DNA of 64,000 nucleotides from Shewanella sp. 1CM18E (GCF_023161665.1 NZ_JALNTW010000005.1:186001-250000); one strand, 5' to 3'. Shown: positions 8,220-17,572, numbered from the stretch's first letter. Program-made: numbers and translations. The notes: generated by a model not told the origin, from the sequence alone.

Positions 8220-9455
8220 TCATAATTTGAGTGTCTGGCGTTGCATCCACATAACGTTATCGTTCACCAATGGCAGTTGCCAAACAGCGGTGCCGTCATC
8301 TTGATAAATGCGATAAAAGCTCAGTTGGGCTTGAGTTAAATGCTGTTTTCTTAGCGCGAGGTAGATGGTTTGCGCGGTATCAGATAAGGCATTCGGTGAA
8401 GATAGCGTGGTTTTACTGACGTCGATATCAAAGCGCTCCACTCTGCGCTGCTGCCATTTTTCGGTGGTGCGCTTAAATTGGCCACGGATCTCGTAACGGA
8501 TTGGCGTGGTATAGCAATCCTCATCGGTAATGCAGGCGGCAAAATAGAAGATGCCATTATCTGGTGCAAGGTTGACTAATGAGATGCGAATGTCGCTCCG
8601 CACCAAGCGATGATCATCGATAGAGAAGTACAAGTCGCCATGATAAACCTGCTCTTTAAGATCGCCCTGATGCGCTCTAAGCTCAGGCAGATCAAGCTTG
8701 TTATAGGTCTTTTGTTCCATGCGTATTTTGGTGGTCAAAAAGTCTGATAACGCCAGCTTACTGCCATGACCGGTTTCGCTACTGATATTGATCAGCTGTT
8801 TGCCGCTGCACTGATTATCTTGATAGTCAGGACAGATAGCAAAGTTGTCCATCTGCTGGTTGAGCAAAGCAAAGCTACTAAATTGTTTGAAAGGCGCTTG
8901 CCAGTTGGGCTCATGGGCTATTTGGTTGCCTAAGCGTTGATTGACCATATTGACGCTAAGCTTATCATCAGCGCTAGGGCTAAAAACGGTCATTTCACCC
9001 GTTGCGTGGTTCAGTTTAGTGCTGATACTGGTTTCACTATACGGCGCTTGTTGATGAGTAAAATAGGCGTAGCCGAGTAATAACCCCAACAGGATGACTG
9101 CTATAGCAAATAGCACAATGGCTTTAGGTTGCTTGAGTTTTGCCGCCTGTGAGTCTTTTGTTGCTAAGTGCAATACATAGCCATGCCTAGGAATAGTTTT
9201 TAGCTCAATATCTGGGTAGTTGGCGAGCTTTTTTCTTAGTACGCTAATGCACTGCTGCAACGATGAGGCGGAAACCACACGGTCGTGCCAACCGGCTTCT
9301 AGTAAGGCTTCGCGGGTAATGAGAGTGCCTTGATGTTTGAGCATCAATTGCAGAACGGCTGTTTCGGCATAGCTGAGTTCAATACGTGACGAGTCCTCAG
9401 CATCAATAAGGTGCTGTTGAGTCACGTTTAAGCTTAGCGTTGGCGTTAATTGCAC
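8220..9455 (-). CDS. ToxR/CadC-like membrane-anchored winged-helix regulator
   Basis: This is a one-component regulator with an N-terminal OmpR-type winged helix (ELSYAETAVLQLMLKHQG, then LQQCISVLRKKL and IPRHGYVL), a single transmembrane segment (AIVLFAIAVILLGLLLGYAY) and a periplasmic domain of about 210 residues containing several cysteines (CPDYQDNQC, CITDEDC). The frame is open to an ATG at 9611, but the 52 residues there lack a ribosome binding site. A GTG at 9455 with AAGAG upstream fits the usual start just before the winged helix, giving 411 residues. Such proteins sense a periplasmic signal and bind DNA directly. It lies downstream of the multihaem cytochrome gene but beyond a strong terminator, so it is probably transcribed separately. 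Confidence 0.8.
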   Translation of the reverse strand: MQLTPTLSLNVTQQHLIDAEDSSRIELSYAETAVLQLMLKHQGTLITREALLEAGWHDRVVSASSLQQCISVLRKKLANYPDIELKTIPRHGYVLHLATKDSQAAKLKQPKAIVLFAIAVILLGLLLGYAYFTHQQAPYSETSISTKLNHATGEMTVFSPSADDKLSVNMVNQRLGNQIAHEPNWQAPFKQFSSFALLNQQMDNFAICPDYQDNQCSGKQLINISSETGHGSKLALSDFLTTKIRMEQKTYNKLDLPELRAHQGDLKEQVYHGDLYFSIDDHRLVRSDIRISLVNLAPDNGIFYFAACITDEDCYTTPIRYEIRGQFKRTTEKWQQRRVERFDIDVSKTTLSSPNALSDTAQTIYLALRKQHLTQAQLSFYRIYQDDGTAVWQLPLVNDNVMWMQRQTLKL

Positions 9456-9662
9456 AGGCGTTCTCTTATAAAACAGATATCTAATTGAGTATATTCTTAG
9501 GTCTATTTCTGAGGAAATCTTTGCCCGTAAACTTTGATCCACTTCCTGCTTTCCATCAAGGTTGCCAGCTCGCGCATAAGTTTGTCGCTGTGAGAAAATA
9601 GATTTACGCATACAAGCGTCAAATGCTGGCTAAATGTTTAACAGGGTAATTTTGCGCTTGAT

Positions 9663-9698
9663 TAAAAAGTTGCAGCCCAACGTAAAACGTTGGGCTGC
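9663..9698 (-). terminator. rho-independent terminator of the multihaem cytochrome gene
   Basis: A perfect 12-bp stem (9672-9683 with 9687-9698, arms GCAGCCCAACGT/ACGTTGGGCTGC) has a 3-base loop. It is followed on the minus strand by a CTTTTT tract. It lies about 45 bp past the cytochrome stop codon. Confidence 0.85.
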
Positions 9699-9741
9699 TT
9701 GATATCTTTTGCAGGGACATCAATTACTTTTTGGCTTCACC

Positions 9742-12033
9742 TTAAAGGTTATGCACCTGTTTAAGGTTGTCTAGCGAGTGACACACTGCGCACGCTTCAA
9801 CTTGCAGCTGGTTAGCTGCAACACCAAAGCGACCACCGTTTTGCTCCATATGGGCTCGTACGGCTTTGTTGATCACCATTTTACCGTTAGCGTCTTCTTG
9901 CTTAGCATGACACGCGTAGCAAGTCGCTGAAACTGGAGAAGTGTAAGCATCAACCGTGATATCGGTGGCTGGGTGAGCACGTGAATCTGGGTTGTAATCT
10001 AAATCTAATGCCAGTGGACGACCCACAGCTGTTAGACGGTCAACGCCAAAGGTGTCGCCTTCGTGACAGCGGTAACAGTTAGCTTTATCTGCAGGGAACT
10101 CAATGTTACGCACGCCATTTTCACGGTCTTGAGTGGCACGTTGGTTTGTATGTAGTGAGTGCATCCATACCTTGTGGTCTGGGTGACTTACAGTTAACTG
10201 TTCAACATAATCCCAGTCGCTTGGCTTAGTGTGCATCTCACGAATTGCCTGAGTTGGCGGGGTGTTCGGGTTATGACAAGCCAAGCATGGGTCAACGATA
10301 TCAGCTGTAGAACTTAAGAAGCCCGGCTTACCTTTAGCTACCATGGCGCGCTCTTCAAATGGACGAATATGCTCACCAAGTTCGTCGTGGTCGTGACCAG
10401 AGAAACAAGTGGTATCGGCTAGCTCTTTGTTGATCTCGGTATTGCGGCTATGGCAGCTGCGGCAAGCTAATTCAGAGTTGTCGTTAAACTCGTCGTAGCC
10501 GTGGCACGAACCACAGGTTCTGTTGCTCACAATCACTGGGCGCTTAGCTTCAGGCGCATCGGTTAGGCCATTTTTATCAAAGAACCAACGCTTGTTGGCT
10601 TCAGCGTTTTTAGTATGGCCGGCTTGGTCACAGCTCACTAGATTTTGCGCGTCATCGAAACAGTAAATAAAGCGGTTAGTGATAAAGCCTGCATCATCAA
10701 TTAAGTCGCCTGAGATAGCGTCTTGAGTAACAATTGGACCCATTAGGTAAGTAAACACATTGTCTTGTGAGCCGTGTAGCGGTGTACGCTCACGCTCGCC
10801 GGCTGGCGTGTCACCACTGCCATCTTGGGTAATGTCTTTCTTGTTACTCTTAACAAAAATGCTGTAACCACGGCTGGTGGTGAAGTCGACTGAGGTGCCC
10901 CAGTTAACATAAAGCTGTAGGTTCTTAATCCAATCTGCGTCGGCAGGATTGTTGTTAGCAACGCTAATGCGCTCGCCTTGGCGATCAAGCAGAGCGAAGC
11001 TAATTTCAGCGTAATGCTCACCATTTTGCTCAACTAGCTTGGCCTCTTCAAGGCTGATGTTGACGATATTGCGCTGATCTTCTGCGACTGCTTTTTCTGA
11101 CTTACTCATGTGAACGTCATAAGTGTTCTCTGGTGAGTGACAGGTTAAGCAGTTAGCGTTATCAGGTTGGGTGCTGTGATCGTACACTGGATTAGTTGTC
11201 ATATCGTGACAGCTAGAACAGGTTTCACGGGTTGGCACTAAGTTCCAGTTCGTGGCTTGTAGCTCAGTTTCGCTAACTTCTTTCGAGTGACAGCTAGTAC
11301 AGTTACCTAGCGCTTGTGGAGTAATACCAATATGGGCGGTGTGAGCCAGTACCGGCCAAACCATCTCTGGATTGTCCATATTGTTGCTAGTGTGGCAACT
11401 TGCACAGTTTTCAATGTTAGCGCCGCCGTGTTTAATTGACGCGATATCGTCGTGACAGCTCAGGCATGAGCTGCCGTCGATAATGCCGCGATTATCGATG
11501 ACTTCACTACCATCGACTTTAAAGTCTGAAATAACTTCAGTGGCTGGAATATTGTCTGTTGCTAATACGCTAAATAGCACTCGTTGAGTAAAGTCGCTGT
11601 TATGGCTTACATCGCCCATCGATAGCGTTGCATTCATGGTATAGCGGTAGCTACCGTCCATGTTATCAACCAAGGTGCCTTCGCAGCCTTTAGCAGGTGA
11701 GCAAGTTTCGCCTGCTAGCTTTTGCCACTGTGAGCGTTCGCCTTCAATTTGTGGCAGCAGCTGAGCGGCATTGACTTTAATCGCGGCAATTTTTATTACT
11801 GGAATCGCCAGTTCGTTTTCAGCACTAAAGTCGATGCTTAGGGTGTTATCGGTAATGGTGGTGCTAGTCAGGGTTAAGGTTAGCACTTCAGCTTGTGTGG
11901 TGGTATTGCCACCAGGCTGACCATCTTCACCGTCTTTGCCGTCATCGCCAGAACATGCCACCATGCTCATTGAGCAAGCAGCAACAAGCGTGGCGTAGCA
12001 CAATCTTGTTTTAAATTTGTTTGCGTTCATCAT
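9742..12033 (-). CDS. OmcA/MtrC family outer-membrane 11-haem c-type cytochrome (UndA-like)
   Basis: The roughly 763-residue lipoprotein has a signal peptide ending near C28 (MVACSGDDGKDGEDGQPGG), as in OmcA-type surface cytochromes. Eleven CXXCH motifs occur in two clusters: five at about 191, 211, 246, 263 and 296, and six at about 508, 525, 584, 654, 706 and 749. Beta-rich segments precede each cluster (50-180 and 320-500). The 5+6 pattern is that of UndA rather than the 5+5 of MtrC, MtrF and OmcA. A twelfth motif at 544-548 reads CFSGH, lacking the second Cys. The protein should sit on the cell surface and pass electrons to metals, flavins or other acceptors. ATG 12033 has GAGAG upstream; a GTG at 12036 is also possible. 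No mtrA or mtrB homologue lies nearby, so it must use a conduit encoded elsewhere. Confidence 0.88.
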   Translation of the reverse strand: MMNANKFKTRLCYATLVAACSMSMVACSGDDGKDGEDGQPGGNTTTQAEVLTLTLTSTTITDNTLSIDFSAENELAIPVIKIAAIKVNAAQLLPQIEGERSQWQKLAGETCSPAKGCEGTLVDNMDGSYRYTMNATLSMGDVSHNSDFTQRVLFSVLATDNIPATEVISDFKVDGSEVIDNRGIIDGSSCLSCHDDIASIKHGGANIENCASCHTSNNMDNPEMVWPVLAHTAHIGITPQALGNCTSCHSKEVSETELQATNWNLVPTRETCSSCHDMTTNPVYDHSTQPDNANCLTCHSPENTYDVHMSKSEKAVAEDQRNIVNISLEEAKLVEQNGEHYAEISFALLDRQGERISVANNNPADADWIKNLQLYVNWGTSVDFTTSRGYSIFVKSNKKDITQDGSGDTPAGERERTPLHGSQDNVFTYLMGPIVTQDAISGDLIDDAGFITNRFIYCFDDAQNLVSCDQAGHTKNAEANKRWFFDKNGLTDAPEAKRPVIVSNRTCGSCHGYDEFNDNSELACRSCHSRNTEINKELADTTCFSGHDHDELGEHIRPFEERAMVAKGKPGFLSSTADIVDPCLACHNPNTPPTQAIREMHTKPSDWDYVEQLTVSHPDHKVWMHSLHTNQRATQDRENGVRNIEFPADKANCYRCHEGDTFGVDRLTAVGRPLALDLDYNPDSRAHPATDITVDAYTSPVSATCYACHAKQEDANGKMVINKAVRAHMEQNGGRFGVAANQLQVEACAVCHSLDNLKQVHNL

Positions 12034-12315
12034 CACTTATCTCTCTTTTATTTCTTTTATTGCCGTTTGATTTATCAACGACAGCAAAAGTGTGCCTGAT
12101 GCAGATTGACTAGGATGTGAACACCTACCTACTTATAGTTATATTGAAGTTTTTTAGGTCGATTTCAGTTGCTTTGAGCTGTTTTGAGGCTTTTTGAGGT
12201 GCGAAATTGCACAAATTAGCGCTGAAACCCTTATTAGAAGATAAAGTGCTGGATATGGTTTCTTAGCGAGGAGTGGTATTATCTGCAGGTTAACACTCAA
12301 ACATAGAGCCTACTT

Positions 12316-13077
12316 GTGACCAGCATTTTCTTTAATCGCCATTATCCAACAATCGAATCCGCCTGCGAACGCTGGGGATTGGTTTATGATCCAGACGCCG
12401 AGTTTGAGTTGGTATTTGAAGATAATATCCTGACGCTAATTAAGCGTGATGAGCCGAAGCTTAAAGGTATTTCGGTTGATTTCGTTTCAGGCGCAGTGGC
12501 GCATCGCCGTAAATTTGGTGGTGGTCGTGGTCAATCAATTGCAAAAGCCGTAGGGCTTAAGCAGGGTGTTATGCCTACCGTGGTTGATGGTACAGCGGGG
12601 CTTGGTCGCGATGCGTTTGTATTAGCCAGCCTTGGTTGCAAGGTGTTAATGGTTGAACGTCATCCGATTGTGGCTGCGCTACTAGAGGATGGCCTGCGCC
12701 GCGCCTATGAAGACGCCGAAATTGGTAGTTGGATGCAACAGCGTATGAGCTTGTTTCATGGCTCAAGTATTGATTCATTAGCCGATGCGGCGGCAGTATC
12801 GAACACCGAAGTGGATGTTGTATTTTTAGATCCCATGTATCCACACCGTGAAAAATCTGCATTAGTGAAAAAAGAGATGCGCGTGTTCCAGTCCTTAGTC
12901 GGGGCCGATCTTGATGCAGATGGCTTGCTAGCACCTGCGATGGCATTAGCCACAAAGCGCGTCGTAGTTAAACGCCCTGACTATGCTGATGATTTAGATG
13001 GCGTAAAACCTAGCATGGTGATTGCCACTAAGAAAAACCGTTTCGATGTTTACGTAAAAGCAGCAATGACGGCTTAG
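12316..13077 (+). CDS. rsmJ: 16S rRNA (guanine1516-N2)-methyltransferase
   Basis: The 253-residue product matches RsmJ (YhiQ). It has the [17 protein letters not shown] segment before a SAM-binding [19 protein letters not shown] motif, and the catalytic FLDPMYPHR. RsmJ methylates N2 of G1516 in 16S rRNA of the assembled 30S subunit. The frame starts with GTG at 12316; no stronger ATG lies nearby and the following residues align with the family's N-terminus. It is divergent from the cytochrome gene, with a spacer of about 280 bp, and is followed by a strong terminator, so it is probably monocistronic. Confidence 0.93.
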   Translation: MTSIFFNRHYPTIESACERWGLVYDPDAEFELVFEDNILTLIKRDEPKLKGISVDFVSGAVAHRRKFGGGRGQSIAKAVGLKQGVMPTVVDGTAGLGRDAFVLASLGCKVLMVERHPIVAALLEDGLRRAYEDAEIGSWMQQRMSLFHGSSIDSLADAAAVSNTEVDVVFLDPMYPHREKSALVKKEMRVFQSLVGADLDADGLLAPAMALATKRVVVKRPDYADDLDGVKPSMVIATKKNRFDVYVKAAMTA

Positions 13078-13101
13078 TAAAATAAGTAAGAATTATTGTT
13101 A

Positions 13102-13140
13102 AAAAAGCCCCTTATTAAACTCGTTAATAAGGGGCTTTTT
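13102..13140 (+). terminator. rho-independent terminator after rsmJ
   Basis: A 12-bp stem (GCCCCTTATTAA at 13107-13118 pairs with TTAATAAGGGGC at 13124-13135) has a 5-base loop, is flanked by an A-run, and is followed by TTTTT. The flanking runs make it potentially bidirectional. Confidence 0.9.
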
Positions 13141-13304
13141 GTTGCCCCATATTTGTTACTCTCTCGCCAACAAAGCTAGGTAATCGCTAATTAGTGACAT
13201 TATTCGATAGCAAGTTTGGAACTCGTTTTTGAGTAAATGCTATTGATTTACAAAATATTATCAGAGACCATTCGCTCCGTAGTGGTTGCTGAGTATATTT
13301 GTTT

Positions 13305-13868
13305 ATGAATTATTATTTGTTGTCTGCAGTATTTGAAGCTGACGAAGCGAGCTTCACAGAGCAACCACCTCAGCAGCTCAACTTTTATTACACCGAGCCT
13401 AAATCATTTGCTACGCCGCCAGTTGTCAGCCTTGATACTTTTTATGAAGGCCGGGCAATGTCTGACTTTTTAAAACTGGGTATTGGTTTGCTGGCTAGTG
13501 AAAAAGTGCAGCAAATTTTCTTAGAAAATCAGTTTAGCGGTTTACAGTTTGTGCCTGTTGAGGTGCACGCTGACAGGATTGACCACAGTTTTACATTTAT
13601 GAATTGCATCGCCGATTATGATCTACTTGATCCTGTGGCGTCTAATGCCAAACGTTTTAAAGAGGTGATTGGTGGCTATGCTAAGGTGTCGAGTGAAAAG
13701 CTTGATAAACAGCGGTTTTTGGGCTCCACAATCACTCATGACTGCTTTACGCTATCGAATTACAAATTGGTTTATTATGTCAATGAGCGAGTCAAACTTG
13801 CTCTAGAGCAAGCCTGCGTTAGCGGCATCGCTTTTGTCCCAGCTGATTTCGCCGCTACACCGACATAA
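13305..13868 (+). CDS. Imm11-like (DUF1629-type) putative immunity protein
   Basis: This is a soluble protein of about 187 residues. The pattern FLKLGIGLLASEKVQQIFLENQFSG followed by LQFVPVEV, a YDLLDPV-type segment and SNYKLVYYVNERVKLALEQ resembles the Imm11 family of immunity proteins found beside polymorphic toxins; I base this on recalled family patterns, not a search. Imm11 proteins are thought to neutralise cognate toxins by binding them. ATG 13305 is preferred over the in-frame TTG at 13299. It is the first of three co-directional, closely spaced genes, and no toxin, Rhs, VgrG or PAAR gene is adjacent. If it is an immunity gene it is an orphan here. Confidence 0.5.
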   Translation: MNYYLLSAVFEADEASFTEQPPQQLNFYYTEPKSFATPPVVSLDTFYEGRAMSDFLKLGIGLLASEKVQQIFLENQFSGLQFVPVEVHADRIDHSFTFMNCIADYDLLDPVASNAKRFKEVIGGYAKVSSEKLDKQRFLGSTITHDCFTLSNYKLVYYVNERVKLALEQACVSGIAFVPADFAATPT

Positions 13869-13891
13869 GTTTATGCTTGCTTGAGATCATT

Positions 13892-14875
13892 ATGGATAAT
13901 GCCCAAAAGTATTTAAGCCTTTATAACAAACTCGCCGAAGAACGCCTGCAACGTTTTGCTGAGACATACCCTTACATCCGTTCATGGGATGAGTTGCAGC
14001 AATTGTATAGCGTTGAACTTGAGCCAGAAGACACGGTTAAGTTACTTGCAAATCGAGATGACTTGCCAAAGGCGATAGCGAGATGTTTACGAGATACTCA
14101 GCCGGTTGAGCTATTTGGATGTTATCAAGCGTTCAAGACTCAGGATTGCCAGATGCTCAATGACGTTATCTTTCAGTCTACAAGGCAAAGACTATTATCG
14201 AGTGCCATCACTGCTGGTGGCACAGATCACAGCAGTTTTTATCACAATATTGTGGCTGCTTTTGCAGGTAATGACTTTGAGGTGATGCATACATTTTCAC
14301 CTGTTGACTTAACAATTTGCAAGTATCCCTACTACAACGCACCTGCGCTGAATTTAATTAGCTCACTGTATTATCAAGACCGTTCTAAGCAAACAGAAGC
14401 ATTAGCTTTGGCTGAAAAGTTTTTGAAAAAGAAGCTACCAGTGTTGGATGGTGCGGTTATCAATTTTCTAGTGGCGCTGACGCAAGCTGATAGTAAGCGC
14501 GCGAGTGAAGCATTGCAGCAAGCTAACCTAGGCTTTGCCCGCAGCCGAGTAAATGGCGCACTAGAAAAATGTTTTGCACTCGAATTACACGGCCTTTATA
14601 ACTTCGCTCGCTATATCGATCCTGAGTTATTTGCTCAAATCCGTGTGCCAACAGGGGCTGGTTTTTCTAAATCGTTCGCTGAGTGGCAGCGAGATAATGC
14701 TTATGTAACGGGTAAGCTCTTTTATCAATATCCGTCAGAACGAGAACTGATGAATCTGATTTTAACCGCCAAATTACCTCAAGTGACACTGATAGAGCAT
14801 AAGAAGAATAGCTTTATCCAAGATGAGCCTGCCTTTTTGGGTAAGTTAATCGATGCCATAGCGCCAATCGGATAA
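13892..14875 (+). CDS. uncharacterised helical protein, possibly Imm49-like
   Basis: This is a 327-residue soluble, mostly helical protein starting at ATG 13892, 23 bp after the previous gene. Its middle (about 150-230) has TPR-like alternation (NAPALNLISSLYYQD, then EALALAEKFLKKKL, VINFLVALTQADSKRASEALQQA). The layout reminds me of Imm49-type immunity proteins, but I cannot confirm the family. No signal peptide, membrane segment or catalytic motif is seen. Its position between an Imm11-like gene and a membrane protein gene, with short gaps, suggests one transcript and a shared role, possibly protection from toxins delivered by neighbouring cells. Confidence 0.45.
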   Translation: MDNAQKYLSLYNKLAEERLQRFAETYPYIRSWDELQQLYSVELEPEDTVKLLANRDDLPKAIARCLRDTQPVELFGCYQAFKTQDCQMLNDVIFQSTRQRLLSSAITAGGTDHSSFYHNIVAAFAGNDFEVMHTFSPVDLTICKYPYYNAPALNLISSLYYQDRSKQTEALALAEKFLKKKLPVLDGAVINFLVALTQADSKRASEALQQANLGFARSRVNGALEKCFALELHGLYNFARYIDPELFAQIRVPTGAGFSKSFAEWQRDNAYVTGKLFYQYPSERELMNLILTAKLPQVTLIEHKKNSFIQDEPAFLGKLIDAIAPIG

Positions 14876-14889
14876 GTGTCGGAGGTACA

Positions 14890-16089
14890 GTGAACACAGT
14901 AGCCAGTATTCAAGACACAGTCCTCACCCCTTTTACGCGAAGCATGTTCCAGAAAGCCTCGTTAGTGATCGGTGTGGTCTTGCTACTTGGGGCCTGTTTT
15001 TATGATGCTCAAGCTATTTTGCTGGTACTAACCGCTATCGCAACGCTTTATGTGATTGTCAGTTTTGTTTTTAAGCCTAAGTTACGCCAACACATTTACC
15101 TGAAAGATGATGCGTTACGAATATCAAAGTCTGCGCAATTATCTGGCTTTGATAAATGGGTATTGGGTTGTTTCTTTGTGAGTGTCGCTGCGAGCGATAT
15201 CTATGCTTTGGCTAATATCAGCATGTTACTGCTGGTCATTGTGGCTTATCAAATCTGCTTGTCTGTATTGGTTTATAGATGCTTGCATCGCCAAGCTGAG
15301 CTTGTTTTGCCCTTGGCAGAGAAGTATTTACTGCTGGAGAACAAGCAGTCTAACTGTTTACTTCAGCAAAGGTTTGATGTTTATATGGTTAAACAGAGTG
15401 AGCTTGTGTTTGTTGGCACTATTTCTCTTGAAGAAGACCCATTCGATGGTGATGATGCCAAAACGGTTATTGCAAAGCTCAATCTGCATCTATCTATAAC
15501 GCCGGGGCACACAATCACTAAAAAGTCATGGCGAGATAGTATTAAGTCATTTTCCTTTGGGCTTGTCGGCCTATACGTTTACGTTTGTTGGCTGCCAGAC
15601 TTGTTTAAGTTTCTATTTCCTGTTGGCCGCCGGCGTACTAAGTTTGGTGATTATTTCTATATGACAGAGACCATGTCTGATTATGGCGTGGTGTTTATGA
15701 TGTGTATTACTTTTGTTTTTTTGGCCATCCCTTGCTTGGCGGTTATTTTTACTTTTTGTAGCGAAATAAGATTTGGCACGTTTAAGGCGGTCTGTGTTAC
15801 CAAAGAGCAGCTTTGGTTATTAACTCCCGGCATAAATGGTCATGATTCGAGAAAGATATCCTACGCTGAAGTCGCTTACATTAGTCACGCCGATGTTCAG
15901 GCCGAAGCTGACGATGTTGGTCCACCAGGTTTATATATTGATGGTGATATAAAGCTAATTGGAGTGGATAGTCATCTCATTCCATTAAGTGGTTGGGTTT
16001 GGAGCGGCCGATATATTCTCAATTATTTAGTTAAATTGGGAGTGCCGGTGAGATTGGTGCCGCAAGAGAAACAGCAAAAGAACGAATAG
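14890..16089 (+). CDS. uncharacterised polytopic membrane protein
   Basis: The 399-residue product has about six hydrophobic segments (near 22-60, 90-132, 221-240 and 270-292). A soluble insert lies between residues about 135 and 215, and a soluble C-terminus (about 295-399) contains GLYIDGDIKLIGVDSHLIPLS. The start is GTG 14890 with an excellent GGAGG five bases upstream, and it follows the previous gene by 14 bp. I recognise no domain. By context it belongs to the same operon as the two putative immunity genes, so it may take part in the same process at the inner membrane. The final residues are polar and unstructured (PQEKQQKNE). Confidence 0.55.
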   Translation: MNTVASIQDTVLTPFTRSMFQKASLVIGVVLLLGACFYDAQAILLVLTAIATLYVIVSFVFKPKLRQHIYLKDDALRISKSAQLSGFDKWVLGCFFVSVAASDIYALANISMLLLVIVAYQICLSVLVYRCLHRQAELVLPLAEKYLLLENKQSNCLLQQRFDVYMVKQSELVFVGTISLEEDPFDGDDAKTVIAKLNLHLSITPGHTITKKSWRDSIKSFSFGLVGLYVYVCWLPDLFKFLFPVGRRRTKFGDYFYMTETMSDYGVVFMMCITFVFLAIPCLAVIFTFCSEIRFGTFKAVCVTKEQLWLLTPGINGHDSRKISYAEVAYISHADVQAEADDVGPPGLYIDGDIKLIGVDSHLIPLSGWVWSGRYILNYLVKLGVPVRLVPQEKQQKNE

Positions 16090-16096
16090 TGAGCAT

Positions 16097-16124
16097 AAAA
16101 AAGCCTAGCTGTTAGCTAGGCTTT
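16097..16124 (-). terminator. terminator between the convergent membrane-protein and mgtE genes
   Basis: The hairpin GCCTAGCT-gtt-AGCTAGGC (16103-16121) has six A residues upstream on the plus strand, which read as a T-run after the stem on the minus strand. It therefore mainly ends mgtE transcription, and has a shorter TTT tail for the plus-strand operon. Confidence 0.75.
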
Positions 16125-16153
16125 GTGGTTTCTGTGCTCAGAAAATACAACTG

Positions 16154-17572
16154 TTAGTATAAATACAAAATTGAAGCTAGGCCTAAGAAGCAGAAGAAGC
16201 CGACAACATCAGTCACAGTAGTAAGAATAACCGAGCCCGATAGCGCAGCATCTTGATTCATTTTCTGCAGGATCATCGGCACCATGACACCGGCAATTGC
16301 CGCAACTGCCATATTAATTAGAATCGCTGCACCGATTACCGTGCCCATTATAGGATCGTTAAACCAGTATCCGGCAATAAGACCGATGACTGTGGCCCAA
16401 AGTACACCATTTAAAATACCAATCCCCAGTTCATTTTTGAGTAATGACATTACGTTACCCGAGGAGATCTGTCCCATGGCCATACCGCGGATCATCAAGG
16501 TTAATGACTGACTGCCAGCGATGCCGCCCATTGAGGCTACAATCGGCATCAATACTGCCAGCGCGACTACTTTCTCTAATACATTTTCAAACAAGCCAAT
16601 AGTCGCCGAGGCTAAAAATGCGGTGAGTAAGTTAATCCCCAACCATACGGCGCGGCGGCGAGCACCTACGGTAATCGGCGCGAACAAATCGTCGTCTTCA
16701 TCCATACCTGCGGTTGCCATTAACTGCGCTTCGTAGTGTTCTCGCACCAGTGCGGTTGCGGTGCGCAGTGTCATACGGCCAATCATAATACCGCTGGTAT
16801 CAACGACGGCGATTTCTAGTTCGTTACTGTGCTCAATTGCTTCTGCTGCTTCAATTAGGCTGGCATCTGCCAAAATTGAGCGACTGTCTTCCCATAGTAA
16901 ACTTTCTAAAGTCGCTTCTGGGGCGGCACGAAATACATCGTGACGGCGCACGCTACCAATATATTTGTCGTCATCATCGAGCAAAAACACATGATCGTTA
17001 CAGTCGAGCTTGATTCGACGGAAAAAACGCTGTGCTTGAGACACGGTAGAGGTGAGGTTTAGTGCCAAAAATTGGTGCTCAGCGTAACGACCAATTTCAT
17101 TTTCAGAGTATTGGTCGTAACGATCATAATGCTGACGTTGGCGTTCGCCCATTTGCGACAGCGCACGTTCAGTCATCGCATCAGATAGCGTATCACTCCA
17201 CTCAATCAAGTCTTCAGGTGAGATTTGCGAGAACAATAAGTCGAGCTCAGGTTCAGGCATCTCATCTAGAATGCCGTTACGCGGATCGGCACGCATCAAG
17301 TCTAGTACGGCAATGCGCTCGTCAGTATCAACCTGTAACCAACGCTCGTAACGCTCATCTAACGGTAATGATTCAAGCAGCAGTGCCACAGTACCTGGCT
17401 CTGCTTCTTCTAACATTTCATCGAAAAGCTCTGCCTGTTCTTCACCTTCAGCATTGGTCAGTTGCTCAACCGATTGACTCACTTCAACCATAGATAACTC
17501 AGGCGCTTCATATTCTGAATCGCTTAGCGTTTGGCTGTTTTCGATAGGGAGTTCATCTTTTGGCAATGGCAT
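16154..17572 (-). CDS. mgtE: magnesium transporter MgtE
   Basis: The 472-residue product has the MgtE layout. An N-terminal helical domain (about 30-160, with repeats such as ALLLESLPLDERYERW) is followed by a pair of CBS domains (about 165-285, with VFLLDDDDKYIGSVRRHDVF and IAVVDTSGIMIGRMTL). Five transmembrane helices end the protein (about 315-470, including PIVASMGGIAGSQSLTLMIRGMA). MgtE is a Mg2+-gated Mg2+ channel of the inner membrane. Its N and CBS domains bind Mg2+ and close the pore when the cell is replete. It stands alone on the minus strand; its 5' region faces the DUF4345 and sulfatase genes. Confidence 0.93.
   Translation of the reverse strand: MPLPKDELPIENSQTLSDSEYEAPELSMVEVSQSVEQLTNAEGEEQAELFDEMLEEAEPGTVALLLESLPLDERYERWLQVDTDERIAVLDLMRADPRNGILDEMPEPELDLLFSQISPEDLIEWSDTLSDAMTERALSQMGERQRQHYDRYDQYSENEIGRYAEHQFLALNLTSTVSQAQRFFRRIKLDCNDHVFLLDDDDKYIGSVRRHDVFRAAPEATLESLLWEDSRSILADASLIEAAEAIEHSNELEIAVVDTSGIMIGRMTLRTATALVREHYEAQLMATAGMDEDDDLFAPITVGARRRAVWLGINLLTAFLASATIGLFENVLEKVVALAVLMPIVASMGGIAGSQSLTLMIRGMAMGQISSGNVMSLLKNELGIGILNGVLWATVIGLIAGYWFNDPIMGTVIGAAILINMAVAAIAGVMVPMILQKMNQDAALSGSVILTTVTDVVGFFCFLGLASILYLY

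Noticed and set aside
12100..12130. CRP half-site (TGTGA) upstream of the multihaem cytochrome
   Set aside because: Only one half is present; the other half does not match.
12575..12955. 126-residue ORF opposite rsmJ
   Set aside because: Fully inside a conserved gene on the other strand and without start signals.
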